Shown here piece after piece: positions 19,080 to 29,857 of a stretch of DNA of 64,000 nucleotides; position 1 is the first letter of the stretch, and every line of letters begins with the position of its first letter. The stretch comes from Timema cristinae (lineage: Eukaryota > Arthropoda > Insecta > Phasmatodea > Timematidae). A program made the translations under genes and the position numbers. The notes below the pieces were generated by a model. The model saw nothing but the letters and a program-made list of their open reading frames with translations, did no database searches and was not told the origin of the DNA. The stretch covers positions 16,183,243 to 16,247,242 of the forward strand of contig JBCFYV010001001.1 in the NCBI GenBank assembly GCA_039000515.1, given 5' to 3'.

Positions 19080-19665
19080 TTCACACGCTCATCAAAAATA
19101 AAAAACAGAATTTGCTTGAGCAGTGCCGAAGTTCACACGATCGCAGAAAATAAAAAGAAGAATCTGATTGACCGGCACAACAGCTCACACGATCGAAGAA
19201 AAGAGAGAATAGGATCTACTTGAGCAGTGCCGAAGTTCTCACGATCGCAGAAAAGATAAAGAGAATCTGCTTGAGCGGCCGAAGTTCACACGATCGAAGA
19301 AAAGAGAGAATAGAATCTATTTGAGCAGTGCGAAGTTCACACGATCGAAAAAAGAGAATAGAATCTGACTTGAGCAGTGCCGAAGTTCACACGCGAATCG
19401 CATGGAAGAAAGAGAGAATAGAATCTGCTTGAGCAGTGCCGAAGTTACACGATCGCAAAAAGAGAGAATAGAATCTGCTTGAGCAGTGCGAAGTTCACAC
19501 GATCGCAGAAAAGAGAGATCAAATCTGCTTGAGCAGTGCCAAGTTCACACGATCGCAGAAAAGAGAGAAAGAATCTACTTGAGCAGTGCCGAAGTTCACA
19601 CATCGCAGACAATATAGAGCAGAATCTGATTGACCGGCGCAACAGCTCACACGATCACAGAAATG
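19080..19665. repeat. Minisatellite, about 51-bp unit, roughly 11 copies
   Basis: Unit TTGAGCAGTGCCGAAGTTCA, CACGATCGCAGAAAAGAGAG, AATAGAATCTGC, with small indels. A distinct variant, GATTGACCGGCRCAACAGCT, replaces the usual start in the second and the last unit. The reverse-strand 65-codon frame is a by-product. Every unit carries a CGATCG-type palindrome or a one-base variant. Confidence 0.95.
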
Positions 19666-20350
19666 TATGTTGACACATGATGCTTTGCAACACCAATTTG
19701 AAAATTTTTGAGGCCATCAAGTTTTGTTTTTAAATGGATACACATAATATATTTTTGGCTTACAATTACCACGACAAATATTGTGTTTAATGATGAAGGC
19801 ACATCGCATAGTGGGTATACCATTACTTTTGCACAAAATCGGGGTTCAGATTCCGGCCGGATGTACTTGGGAGGGTGGCGGGGATGGGGCGGGTTACAAG
19901 CAGATCGGCGGGGTGCAAAGTGGACAGAGCTTAAACTATTTCGACGAGTGAATCGCGTTAAATATTGTGATTTTTAAAAAAAAACATCACGTGCCTAAGT
20001 TTCTGTTCCAATATTGATTTTTGGCTTTAGTATTGATCAATATTTAGAGGTGGGCCGTTCTAGTTTCATGTATTTACCTCGAAGATAAATGGTTCGCACC
20101 AAAAGTGAAATATTAAATCTTCATGAAACAGAAAATTACACAACCCAAACTTTCCCAACACTTTCTGTTGGATGTCATGACACACCTTTAGCGAAACTTT
20201 ACGTAGGTATATGATCGCGTGTCGTCGTTTGGGAAATGTGAACATAATTAAAAGGATTTCCGTCAAACTGTTGTTGTAAATCAAAATACGTGAACTGAGT
20301 ATTCACACATTACGATCCGATATTATTATTGTTCTAATTTTTAATTTTTA
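19666..20350. other. Unassigned DNA
   Basis: An 89-codon plus frame (19708-19977) and a 72-codon minus frame (20066-20284) show no domain. A short GC-richer patch (GGGATGGGGCGGGTTACAAG) is at about 19880-19900. Confidence 0.4.
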
Positions 20351-20351
20351 T

Positions 20352-20560
20352 TTGAGATATTTAACGTGCACTTTCTGAACCAATTTATTATAATAAGGAC
20401 AGGACATGCAAACTGGCTTAAATTTAGAATAGACACAACACCCTGCCGTTAATTCATCACTGTGAAAGGGGGAATCCACACTACACGAATGATAAATTTT
20501 TCGGCCACGCCTGGAATCAAAGCCGGAACCCTGAGCTAGGGTGTCTGACTGATCTTAAAT
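20352..20560 (-). mobile_element. SINE-5 copy
   Basis: Reverse strand: head around TCAGACACCCTAGCTCAGGG, GGTTCCGGCTTTGATTCC (box-B-like), then TTTATCATTCGTGTAGTGTG, GATTCCCCCTTTCACAGTGA and an A/T-rich end. It matches the copy at 49250 segment by segment, including the ACTTTCTGAAC block near the 3' end. Confidence 0.7.
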
Positions 20561-21160
20561 AAAATAAAGTATAGATAAATATCAAGTAATTTGGTAGATT
20601 CGTCTATAATTTTAGATAAACACACACAAAGGTTCCTCTAAGTATTATATCTTTAGAATTATTCAGTGTATTTATAACTATCTTTTACCCGCAGGTTTAC
20701 TCGCGCTAATGTCAGTCAAAAAGTCCACCTTCATAGCCCCCCTATTGTTGTAAATATGCGGATAGCTGTAATGCACGACAAAATTTAGACTATATCAATG
20801 TGTAAAAAATAAAGTATCGTTACTTTATAGATATAATTACTATGGTGTAAATAATTACTATTAAGACTACAAATTTGTCACTATAAATTTCCCGACTTTT
20901 ATAGGTTTTCCAGACATTTTTTTAACTCCAGATTTAACCTTTTTACAACTATTTTGATGAATGTGGCATTTTTTTTTTCTGTTTAATACGTTGATCACAT
21001 ATTTTCGAAATCGATCCTAACGTCTGCTAGACCATTCATTTAATATTTTTATCTAGTATTCAATGTTTCAGGTATTATTTGTTTCCCTGTGTAAATTTGC
21101 TATAAAACACTGTACAGACATCTTGTGTTGAGATTGACATTTATAGACAATGTATTTTGT
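20561..21160. other. Unassigned AT-rich DNA
   Basis: No recognisable features. Confidence 0.45.
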
Positions 21161-21164
21161 TAAC

Positions 21165-21650
21165 ATCATCATCAACTGATTCTAGCCTGTGGCCGGGTCA
21201 GTTTAGTAAAATGCCTCCATTTTCCTCTATCCTTCCACCACTATTCCTCTTTTAATTACTTCCAATATTTTCCTCTCACTTGCATACTTTATGTTATCTG
21301 CTCTCTTTCTTGACCTCCCTTGCGATATTTTTTTCTACATACTTTATCTCCATCATTCTCAATGGTATCCTCTCTTTTTCCATCCTCATTACATAACCAT
21401 AACATCTCAGCCTTGCTTCCTCTACTATCTCATGTATTCCTTGTACCTCCACTCTTCCTGGATAACTTCATTCCCAATCTTGTTTCTCCTCGTGACAGCT
21501 AACATGCTTCTCACAAACTTCATTCTCATGGCCTCCAATTTCCTAGTCTCTCTTACATTCAATGTCCATGTTTCTGCTACATATGTGACAATGGATACAA
21601 AGCACAACCTATAGAACAACACTTCCTTACACTTCAAGAGGACATTTCTT
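21165..21650 (-). pseudogene. LINE reverse transcriptase 3' end, decayed
   Basis: In the reverse direction an open segment of about 70 codons (21425-21637) contains VAETWTLNVRETRKLEAM and then KFVRSMLAVTRRNKI. This matches the xGxETWTL...ExxxLEAxEMxFLR...GVTRRD region after the reverse transcriptase domain of many non-LTR elements. Further on, broken frames resemble RIPLRMMEIK and the typical end TDPATGWNQLMMMM, seen here as the CATCATCATCAACTGATTC and GGCCGGGTCAG sequence near 21165-21205. Frameshifts and stops separate these pieces. The endonuclease and the catalytic reverse transcriptase motifs are absent, so this is a 5'-truncated dead copy. Confidence 0.75.
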
Positions 21651-21654
21651 CTAC

Positions 21655-22373
21655 ATCGCAGGTTTTTTTACACACTTATTGAACTGCTTTCCTTTTCTCA
21701 TTTTTATTTTGTTAACATCGAGAAACAAAATCTCTCACTTTTGTTCAAATGTTTAGATGAAGATATGGTTATTAACTTCCTTGACTTTTCCTTATTTTTT
21801 TAATTAAATTCAGTGATATTTCCCTGTTTTGTCTGTCTGAAGCCACCATGAATTAAGCAATAATTATTTTGTGCGCGCGATAGAATTGCGTGTCCCGATG
21901 TATCACACGAACTTTCAGTGTGTCTTTCCGTCATTTGCATTGCTTGCGATCGTCAAGTAGCGTGCAGCGTCTTGTAGATTGTTCGCTCAATGTTTGTATT
22001 GAGTAGACATTGCCCCACGCAAGTTTTCCTCATTAATAACGGACTAAGGTACAACAACAACAAAAACAGTAATTAATCACAGTATAGTGCCACGGCCATC
22101 GTATTATTTCGCTACGTTACCGGTTATATCAGTTAGTTCCGCGCTTTGCTCAGAAACAGCAGTAATGCAGGGTTAGCCTGAGATTTATTTACAGTTTGAA
22201 TGGCATTCATTATGAAATAATGAGCGAGCTTTAAATAAATTAATATTTATATAAATAATTTGAGTAACGGTCTGACAATACTTCTCATAGTGGTGCATTT
22301 TACCTGTTGAATGTTTGCCATACAATTAAGCAGGTACGGTCCCATTTTTATTGGGATAGCCTTATTTAAAAGC
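21655..22373. other. Unassigned DNA
   Basis: A GC-moderate patch at 21870-22020 carries no recognised content. AACAACAACAACAAAAAC occurs near 22050. Confidence 0.4.
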
Positions 22374-22375
22374 TA

Positions 22376-22619
22376 CAGGGTGGCCCACGGAAAAGTAGCC
22401 CGCCTCCATATCCAGCAGGCGCCTCCCTCTGAATTGGTGGAGGTAATCCCCTTCACCCATATTGTGATATGAAGAATGAGCAAGTGAACTGCTTGTCTAA
22501 AGCTTTATTGACTCATTCTTCATGTTACAATATGGGTGGAAGGGGATTGACCTCCTCCAATTCAAAGTGAGGCACCTGCTGGATATAGGAGGCGGGCTAC
22601 TTTTCCGTGAGCCACCCTG
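22376..22619. mobile_element. Long-hairpin MITE, 244 bp, TA duplication
   Basis: TA at 22374-22375 and 22620-22621. The left end CAGGGTGGCCCACGGAAAAG and the right end CTTTTCCGTGAGCCACCCTG pair almost perfectly. Pairing continues through GTAGCCCGCCTCC/GGAGGCGGGCTAC, the GGAGGT...CCCCTTC block and GAAGAATGAG/CTCATTCTTC, for about 105 bp per arm. The loop around GTGAACTGCTTGTCTAAAGC is short. CAGGGTGxCCCA ends with a TA duplication are typical of a mariner-like group. No coding capacity. Confidence 0.93.
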
Positions 22620-22621
22620 TA

Positions 22622-23520
22622 GAAAAGCTACTAGACCTACTTTTACCAATCATATGTAAAATATATATATATTCACACACACACACAAAATACGGCCCAG
22701 CACTGTATTTTTCTGTGTGTGAACATTTGATAAGTATCCTAGTAATTAAGTTCCTGCCGCAATGGTGGGCACACGGACCAAGAGTCAATCTCCACTGGTT
22801 TTAGTTTTATTTCCGGTGACAGAAGATAAAGGTTCGAATCCCCCCGGTTGACTCAATTAAGAATTTTTTTATTTAAAAAATATAACTTTCTCTCTCTCTC
22901 TCTCTACGCAATTTCACGTGCATGTATTTTCAAAGTCTACCTTACTTATTCATATCCCAGATGTGTAAACGTGCGAGACGGGTAGTAAGGCGCGAGGTGT
23001 ATGCACAAAGTTTTCCTTATTATGAACTAAAGTTTGAGTGATTTAAATTATGTTTTTTTTTTTAATCAAAGGATGGTCGTGTGGTGTTCCTACGCATCGT
23101 CCTTAAAAGAGTTGACGTGGCGAGAGAGCATCGCGACGCTAGTTCAGGGCAGAGGATCGATACCGGCACCGTCAACCCCTTCTGTAACTTATTCGCTGAT
23201 TCCGAACATGATTTACTGTCCTACACACCGACACGAATATAGAGCTTTCTACAGCGACACTTATAAATAAACAATCAACCGGATACAAATCACACACTTA
23301 AGTCACAACTTTGACGGGCGAAGAGGATAACTTGAGTCAAATTGGGCCAAATATAGAGAGCTGTGGGATGGGGAAATTTTCTCAAACGAGTTCAATCAAG
23401 ATATTACCAGTTTTTTAGTTTCTTATTCAGTTTAATTCATTCTGAGGACGTCGTCACCAGAAAAATAGTCAAATCAACCGCAATAAATTAATAACAGCAA
23501 TTATACAATCAAATTTGAAT
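22622..23520. other. Unassigned DNA with a tRNA-like remnant
   Basis: The block 22780-22850 begins GAGTCAA and ends TTGACTC with GGTTCGAATCC (box B) between, but the T stem does not pair, so it is a decayed SINE head, not a tRNA gene. A (TC)n run is at 22886-22906, and a degenerate shared tail (GTGCGAGACGGGTAGTAAGG) at about 22972-22992 may be its 3' end. Confidence 0.45.
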
Positions 23521-23521
23521 A

Positions 23522-23735
23522 GGAAGAACCTTATGTGACGCTTAAAAAGTTAGGCCTATTAGTTCTAATTTCACTAATTCATACGTCAAGTCATGCGACC
23601 TGCAGCTTTCACTTTTGATAAATATTATAAATACCTCTACAATAACATATATATCATAGCACAATATTATTAATTTTGGCCGAAAAATAAAAAAGTGTGT
23701 ATTTTTTAAAAACTGGCCTGTATAAAGAGTGAAAT
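23522..23735 (+). mobile_element. MITE-D copy
   Basis: Left end TAGGAAGAACCTTATGTGAC, then CATACGTCAAGTCATGCGAC, CTGCAGCTTTCACTTTTGAT and GGCCGAAAAATAAAAAAGTG. The right terminus is worn (ACTGGCCTGTATAAAG). Confidence 0.8.
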
Positions 23736-24089
23736 TGACTTTTTTTTATAATTTCAGTTTAGAAAACATATCGGCTCAAGTGGCGTTGTTGCTGCACTTC
23801 GATAAATGTAATGATCCACACTGTTACTTCAAAACACATTATAAATATGATTTGGGGCCCCTTCAGTCTATTCTGAACGACATTATGTACTCTTTAGCCT
23901 GCAAGATACATTACATTATGACCCTTCTTATAATAATATGTAGCCTACCATGGTGGAATATTGCAAGGTAAGGTTGCTTGATACTTTGTATGGTAAACGA
24001 AGGGTACCTTCAAAAAATATTAACATCCTATTCGGTTCATATGAAACACATATATAAGAAAAGAAGAAAAATTCTTACCCACATCGGTG
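23736..24089. other. Unassigned DNA with an unrecognised open frame
   Basis: An 80-codon plus frame spans 23729-23971 (LENISAQVALLLHFDKCNDPHCYFKTHYKYDL... region). It has three cysteines and a hydrophobic end, and just upstream of residue 12 is ATAATTTCAG, an acceptor-like site. Followed by GCAAG/GTAAGG, a good donor-like site, at about 23965-23972. No family recognised; a candidate exon at best. Confidence 0.2.
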
Positions 24090-24102
24090 TACATTTAGGT
24101 TA

Positions 24103-24358
24103 TTATTATTAGCACCGCGTCTTACTACCCGTTAGGGCTATACGCACTTACACTAATGTGTAATGAAATGGAGGACCTACAGTTTAACGTGGAATCCGAA
24201 ACACGGTGGAGGCCTGGCATTCCCCACATTCACAAGATGTCTTGTCAGAGGTGAAGGAAGGGTTTGTCAATCAGATAAATCTGTAACGGGACCGAGGATT
24301 GAACCCCGGACCCCCAACACAGAAGTCTGATACCTTACCCCTAGACCACCAGGTCACC
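24103..24358 (-). mobile_element. SINE-1 copy, full length
   Basis: Reverse strand with complete tail, body and head (CCTTACCCCTAGACCACCAG). A perfect 13-bp duplication, TACATTTAGGTTA, flanks it at 24090-24102 and 24359-24371. The deletion near 24155 removes the TAGGGTGATTGTGAG block. Confidence 0.96.
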
Positions 24359-24371
24359 TACATTTAGGTTA

Positions 24372-24722
24372 GTATAGTTTGTCGGTGACGAAACGGTTAA
24401 AGTTTTGTTTTTCCCTCGTGTTTTTTTAATCGGCCCTCCCACGCCAATGCGAATACATTTCCTCTAAGTTCTACCCACTACATCCTTAATCTATTAGTGT
24501 AGATGTGGAAGCAATTAATAAATGAAAATTCAATAGAATCGAGGCCTGGTAATAGTGATAGGAATCTAACACAGTCCTAAGTTAGCCTAAGATGCACGAC
24601 ATGATACATTTTACGGTGGAATCGTGGAAGGAAAAGCTAGATTTAAAAAAAAAAAAACAATTTCATTATTTTTTATCTGTCAAAAGTGGCATCGACAAAT
24701 CATAAGGTTTGATTTATGAATT
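24372..24722. other. Unassigned DNA
   Basis: A SINE-2-like fragment (CCACGCCAATGCGAATACAT, TTCCTCTAAGTTCTACCCAC) is present at about 24438-24500 in plus orientation, without head or tail. Confidence 0.4.
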
Positions 24723-24726
24723 ATTT

Positions 24727-24968
24727 TTAACACCGTGTCTTACTACCCGTTCGGGTTATACGGCTATGTACTATTTTCGCTAAACGTGTTAGGGATGAGA
24801 ACGTTTATATTTAGAGGAAGTGTATACGAATTTGCGTGGAGGGAGAGTTGAAACAATTTTAGGGGAAACCACCCTCAATACGCCCTACCGAGATTCGAGC
24901 TCCGTTCTCCCCGTCATCAGCAGTCCACCTTAATGCGAGCGTGATGGCTTTGATCATCCAACCACCGA
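24727..24968 (-). mobile_element. SINE-2 copy, subfamily a
   Basis: Reverse strand: tail CTTACTACCCGTTCGGGTTA, body CGAATTTGCGTGGAGGGAGA, box B GAGATTCGAGC, head CATCCAACCACCGAG. A poly-G run of about 15 begins at the head end (24967-24983). Confidence 0.87.
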
Positions 24969-24983
24969 GGGGGGGGGGGGGGG

Positions 24984-25285
24984 TGAAACAATTAAAGTGG
25001 ATGTATAAACTTTTGCAACTGTCAGCTAACATTGTATGGAAATCTCACTATACCATAGCAATGAAAGGTCACCCGTCAACCCACGATAGTATCGTTAGCC
25101 AGCCTGCTCATAAAGCCGACCACCTCACACGAGCGACCATTAACGTCAGTCATAAAAAACATTGTCAGTTAACCGGGGGCAGTTAAAGTTAACGGCTACG
25201 AGGATATCATAGAGGTAAAAAAAATGTATATATATGACGCAACGTTTTAAAATTAAGACAGTTATTGTGACGTGAGTATTAATAT
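24984..25285. other. Unassigned DNA
   Basis: An 81-codon plus frame (24941-25186) begins inside the SINE-2 and poly-G run and shows no domain. Not called. Confidence 0.4.
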
Positions 25286-25287
25286 AT

Positions 25288-25540
25288 ATTATTATTAGCA
25301 CCGTGTCTTACAACCCGTTCGGGTTATACGCACTTACGCTAATGTGCAATGGTAGGGTGATTGTGAGATGAAATAGAGGACCTACAGTTTAACGTGGGAT
25401 CCGAACCACGGTGGAGACCTGGCATTCCACACATTCACAAGTTGTGATTAATACACGTCTTGTCAGAGTTGAAGGAAGGGTTTGCCAATCAGATAAATTT
25501 GTGCCGGGGACCGAGGATTGAGGCCCGGACCCCCGACACA
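25288..25540 (-). mobile_element. SINE-1 copy, subfamily b, 5'-truncated
   Basis: Reverse strand: tail, body with the GTTGTGATTAATACACGTC insert (subfamily b), and the head down to about CCCGGACCCCCGACACA, beyond which box A is missing. The flanks are TA-rich, so no clean duplication is visible. Confidence 0.9.
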
Positions 25541-25544
25541 TATT

Positions 25545-26500
25545 TATATTTTTTTACTAACAGAATTGGGCGATCGATCAGCACGCCCAACTATGATCCC
25601 GGCAGAGGGTGGAGGATATGTTTTTTCATAGTTTTATAGTCATCCTATTGGCAGGAAATGCTGACGGATGTAATTACTTAATCCCGTCTCATCTTTTCCT
25701 CTCTATTTCTTGGTGGCCAAAACTCGCTGGCATTGGCGCCAACACACGCATGCACGTACACACACACAATCACACATACACACAAATGCGCGCGCACTTT
25801 GAAACTACTGTGTAAGAAGCTTACAATATAATTTAATAATGTGTTTATGTCTTTCCACGCCTTCAAGAAAACCTATGTGACCTTGAAAACTGTAACTTTG
25901 CACACTTATAGAATAGACCACGGGACGAAACCCAACGGAGCCGGTTCGATTTTTTTTTATAAATAAAATTAAAATTAATTTAGTTCTATCTCAATTCATC
26001 CACTCTTATGTAATAACTCACAGAAATATGCTTTATCACAAACAAAATCCAACCTTCCATGTGCTTATCAATTTAAGGTTAGGTTTTGTCAAGTTGGTTG
26101 ATATTTAAAAAATAGTCAGTTGATAAAATCTTAGTTTACAGACAAGAGGGGTCGACGTTGAATACTACCCCAGTTTTGATAAATACATAATTGTGTGTGA
26201 ATTTCAAATTTAGGCAAACCAGATTTCTATGAGTCCCTGAAGATATAGAATCATTACTATTTAATATATTTATATAACCGTCCAGTCAAAGAGGATATAC
26301 TATAATTCTAACTCAGTAAGTTGTTCAGTGTCAACCTGTTAATATTGTACAATTACATTTTTAACTGCTTCACATGTCCCAGTCAATCTTTCAGATTTTA
26401 GCGTTTTATTTTATAAAATGCGCATGTTCTGTGTAAGAAAATTGTATTATTTTGTAAAAAATTGTTGTTGGATTGTCCAATTGACCTATTTATTTTATTA
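25545..26500. other. Unassigned AT-rich DNA
   Basis: An (AC)-rich patch lies near 25755-25785. Short frames on both strands (25609-25815, 25678-25866) overlap it and are unrecognised. Confidence 0.4.
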
Positions 26501-26503
26501 AAA

Positions 26504-26770
26504 ACCGCTTCAGTGGCCAAATGTTCCAACAACGTTATTCTGATGTTAGACTGGCTTGCTGAAGATGGAGAGATCGGGGTTCGAATACCGGTAGGATCTA
26601 CTGAAGTTGGTTTTGCTTAAATAGTTTCCCACTCTCCTTCTAGGCAAATGCGGGTAGTTTACGTCTAAAATGTTTCCTTCCTCTGTTCCTCATCCTTAAC
26701 TCATTCGAGTAATTATCAGAGTATATAATATGTGTATAGCCTAAACAGGTAGTAAGATGCTGTTATAAAA
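26504..26770 (+). mobile_element. SINE-2 copy, subfamily a
   Basis: Head CCGCTTCAGTGGCCAAATG, GGAGAGATCGGGGTTCGAAT (box B), body GGCAAATGCGGGTAGTTTAC and a worn tail GTATAGCCTAAACAGGTAG. Confidence 0.83.
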
Positions 26771-28050
26771 ATAACTTTAAAAAATAAATAAGACAGTTTA
26801 ATCATACCTTTAAAGCAGTCCCGTTTGAGGAAACGATATGACCAAAATAAAGCATACTCTGTCGCTTATCTTGATAGCAGAGTGGGGCACAGAGCCTTGG
26901 AGTGGGGAGGGGGGGCATTATCTACATTGTCAGCAGTAGGATAGCTAACAAACTCATGCCTTACGACCATCAAACAGATCACATTCTAGAGAAAAACTTA
27001 CCAAATTCCGCCAACGGGAGATATCAACTGTAGCTGGAGCACAGATTCAAAATGGAACGCTACCTTTTCCACAGCAACTGTACCTCCATGGGATGTCTAT
27101 CTGGCCGGGGCAATTAAATAGGAGCACCAACAGCTACAATCGTCGGACTGGATCGGAATGTCATGCCATGCGAACACACACACAAGAGATGATCATGATG
27201 ATAATACGACACGCGGTCACAGTAGGCCTAACTTGCGAAACCATGGGAGAAAGGGCATGAGTATAAGCTACGACACAGTTTTAACAGGAACTACCTTATC
27301 TAACAGCTATAAAACATTCTACTAGAGTATGTTCACGATAGGTTTTTACCTGGATGACGATTCAAAAACAATATGTTTAGGATTTGGGTTGTCAACACTT
27401 TTATAAAAGATCATTGTTTTGTTATAAATGTTAAGTTTTTTAAATTACAGGTTATATTTTACATTTAAAATAACGTAAACTTAAGTTTTCTCAGACTACT
27501 TAATTAATTTTAGTAATTTCTTTCCACCCAATTCGAAACAACATTTTAAACATAATTAAAAGTACTTATTCTTCGTTTTGGAATGTTAAATGTTATGTGT
27601 AATGACATCGTATTTAGCCTACTTGAAAAAGAAAAAATACTTGTAATTTTTTTATATATATATAATAAATTATGTTATCGTATTTCGAAATATTTAACTG
27701 AATAAAATATTTGTATCGATTGCGTGGGTGCATCATTGTAAAGAACTTGTTTCAATCATGTTCAATCACATGGTTTAAATTCGTCGGTCGCCACATTCGT
27801 TAGATCTTTTGTGAAAGTGCTGTGAATAATAATAAAAAAATTAAAGTGTAATAGATATATATAATATTTACCTAAATTACTGTGGTTACATTCATACATT
27901 ATCATATGTTTTAATTACAGTTATCCAAAGTGACATGTCAGCTGTTGGTGTAGGGATATATTAGGGACTATTTCTAGTAACTTTTTGAGCCATCATCTAA
28001 GTAAACTAAAGTAGTGAATGTAGGCCCTACTAGAGGTTTTATTTTTATTT
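26771..28050. other. Unassigned DNA
   Basis: GC content is nearer 45% from about 26820 to 27300, then strongly AT-rich. No open frame or repeat recognised. A MITE-C/D-like core trace (AAGTGACATGTCAGCTGTTG, GTGTAGGGATA) is at 27928-27960. Confidence 0.4.
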
Positions 28051-28051
28051 T

Positions 28052-28304
28052 TATGCACGGTGTTTTACTAACCGTTCAAGTTTTATACAGATGTACTAAT
28101 TACGCCAATGTGTTAAACGGATGAAGAGGGTTGAATTTAGATAAAATATACTCACATGTGAGAGGGGGGAAAAGTGGAAAAACATTTAGAGGAAAAAAAC
28201 AGTTTTAGTAAATCTGACGGGACCCCAACCTCGATCATCCCCTCATAGGCAGTCCAATCTATTGCGAGAGTGAAGCCTTAGACCATTCGACCACCAAAGT
28301 GGGT
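28052..28304 (-). mobile_element. SINE-2 copy, degenerate
   Basis: Reverse strand: tail GTTTTACTAACCGTTCAAG, body, CTATTGCGAGAGTGAAGCC and head CGACCACCAAAGTGGGT. Box B is mutated (GACCCCAACC). Confidence 0.82.
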
Positions 28305-28825
28305 TACTTGATCTATTAATTATCTACTAAACATCCCACTCATCCGTCAGAAATGTAGGTAAATACTATATCAAACTCAGTTGAAAATACAGTAAAACCC
28401 GTTAAACTTGCCTCGGTTGTTCGAAATTCCATATAGTTTCATAAAACAGGGGTGGAGAAACAAACTAGGAACACAAATAAAATATGTTTTATTGATACCT
28501 AACTCAAAGTTAAGAGATGTAATCAACACAATGTGTTTTCTTGTAGTTAAAAATATTACAGTCGACCTACTGTAAAAATATATAGGCACTGTAAATGTAA
28601 AACTACAATACGTGCTCTACATTAGTTTAAAAGTAAATTGAAATTTTATGGAAATCATTCCAAAATTTGTCTTAGAACATTTCGTAAAATTTGTCGTATT
28701 CTCTTGGTAATCCGAACAACTTAAGTTAGTAAAGTAGTAACTTAGTTTGGATTATCGAAGTTCCACGGTGACTAAAATATTTTAGGTACCATCTGAGTTC
28801 AAACCAGCCTCATATTCCCTGCCCC
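28305..28825. other. Unassigned AT-rich DNA
   Basis: A 70-codon minus frame (28377-28589) is unrecognised. Just before 28826 the plus strand has a pyrimidine-rich CATATTCCCTGCCCCTCAG, which resembles a splice acceptor. Confidence 0.35.
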
Positions 28826-28996
28826 TCAGTCAAGGTCGCAGACGAGGAAACGAACCTTGTCTGTGACCGAGGTTAAGCGAGACTTGTGTCGCTTTGTCTC
28901 CCAGTTCAGTAGTACTGTGCTGATGAACGCAGTGGCAGCTTCCATCACGATCCACACACATCCTGTAGTTAGTACGGCAATCATCAAAAGAAACAT
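28826..28996 (-). CDS. Small open frame with a membrane segment; possible exon
   Basis: A 56-codon reverse-strand frame from ATG at 28994-28996 to TGA at 28826-28828. It opens with a hydrophobic segment of about 30 residues (MFLLMIAVLTTGCVWIV and on), followed by a basic stretch with NWETKRHKSR and a short end, DKVRFLVCDLD. The layout (helix, then basic cytoplasmic-type loop) fits the end of a membrane protein, and composition is less AT-rich than the surroundings. An overlapping plus frame of 60 codons (28857-29039) preceded by an acceptor-like site is an equally open alternative. No family assigned; no partner exon found. Confidence 0.2.
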   Translation of the reverse strand: MFLLMIAVLTTGCVWIVMEAATAFISTVLLNWETKRHKSRLTSVTDKVRFLVCDLD

Positions 28997-29040
28997 GGTC
29001 CTGGGTTTGGATGTTCCGGAGTTCCGACTAGCGCGTTAGC

Positions 29041-29460
29041 TAACTAAGTCTATTAGACCTCTTTGGATAATATAAGAGTTAAAAGTAGCTGCATAGAGAA
29101 AGGGATAACATTTCTCTATGGTAGCTGTATGTGAAAACCACAAAAGCCTTATTTTCGACTTCTTTGCTTCGCATGTTTAAAGTTTACTTTTAACTTTGCA
29201 TTTAAAACTATACCTCCGCACATTCTTAAAATTTAGCTTAGACAACATAAATGAATGCAATCAAGATAGTTGCAAACGAAAATAGACTGAAAGGGAAATT
29301 ATTTTCTAGGCTCTCATAAACTTTTTTTTAAAGAAATAGGAAAAAGTCCTCCATTAAGGAGGCAAAATAGAATCTACTCTAATATGAACCGATATCGGTG
29401 GTCGCATGATCTCTAGTTGGTAGTTAGTTACTTTTGCCTATCGTTAATAGTAAAAAGTGC
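29041..29460. other. Unassigned AT-rich DNA
   Basis: A short inverted pair, TGCATAGAGAAAGGGATAAC and GTTTTCCTCTATGG-like, occurs near 29088-29120. Nothing else recognised. Confidence 0.4.
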
Positions 29461-29463
29461 GAT

Positions 29464-29706
29464 TTTTTTAATAATCATCTGTTCGGACTGTACGCATATA
29501 TGATAATTACTCTAATAGGGTAAGGATGAGGAATAAACATTTTAGAGGTAATCTACCTGCATTTGCGTGGAAGGTAAGTGGTAAACCACTAAGGAAAAAC
29601 CACCCTCAGTACATCTAACCGGGATTCTAACCCAGATATCCCCATCATCAGCAGGACTGTCTAACACTAGTGTGACAGCTTATACCGTACGGCCACTGAA
29701 GCAGGT
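29464..29706 (-). mobile_element. SINE-2 copy, subfamily a
   Basis: Reverse strand: worn tail (CATCTGTTCGGACTGTACGC), body CATTTGCGTGGAAGGTAAGT, CTAACCGGGATTCTAACCC and head CGGCCACTGAAGCAGGT. Confidence 0.82.
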
Positions 29707-29857
29707 AGGGGGAGGGGATTTATCCAGGGTTTTCCATTCCGTACCCAAGCTAATGCGGTACACTTCTTCTAAACAACCTTCCTCATTATTTCCCCTTAAA
29801 ATTAAAGTGGAAATAACCTTTATGTTAAACGTTATCATTAAAAACTTAAACATGACG

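Noticed and set aside
21291..21614. 107-codon plus-strand frame with hydrophobic runs
   Set aside because: It is the antisense of the LINE reverse transcriptase fragment, whose minus-strand reading shows real motifs.
22780..22850. tRNA gene candidate (GAGTCAA...TTGACTC acceptor-like pairing with GGTTCGAATCC)
   Set aside because: The T stem and anticodon stem do not pair, and a worn SINE tail follows about 120 bp downstream; better explained as a decayed SINE head.
27000..27300. Moderate-GC stretch considered as an exon
   Set aside because: No frame longer than about 60 codons on either strand and no splice context.
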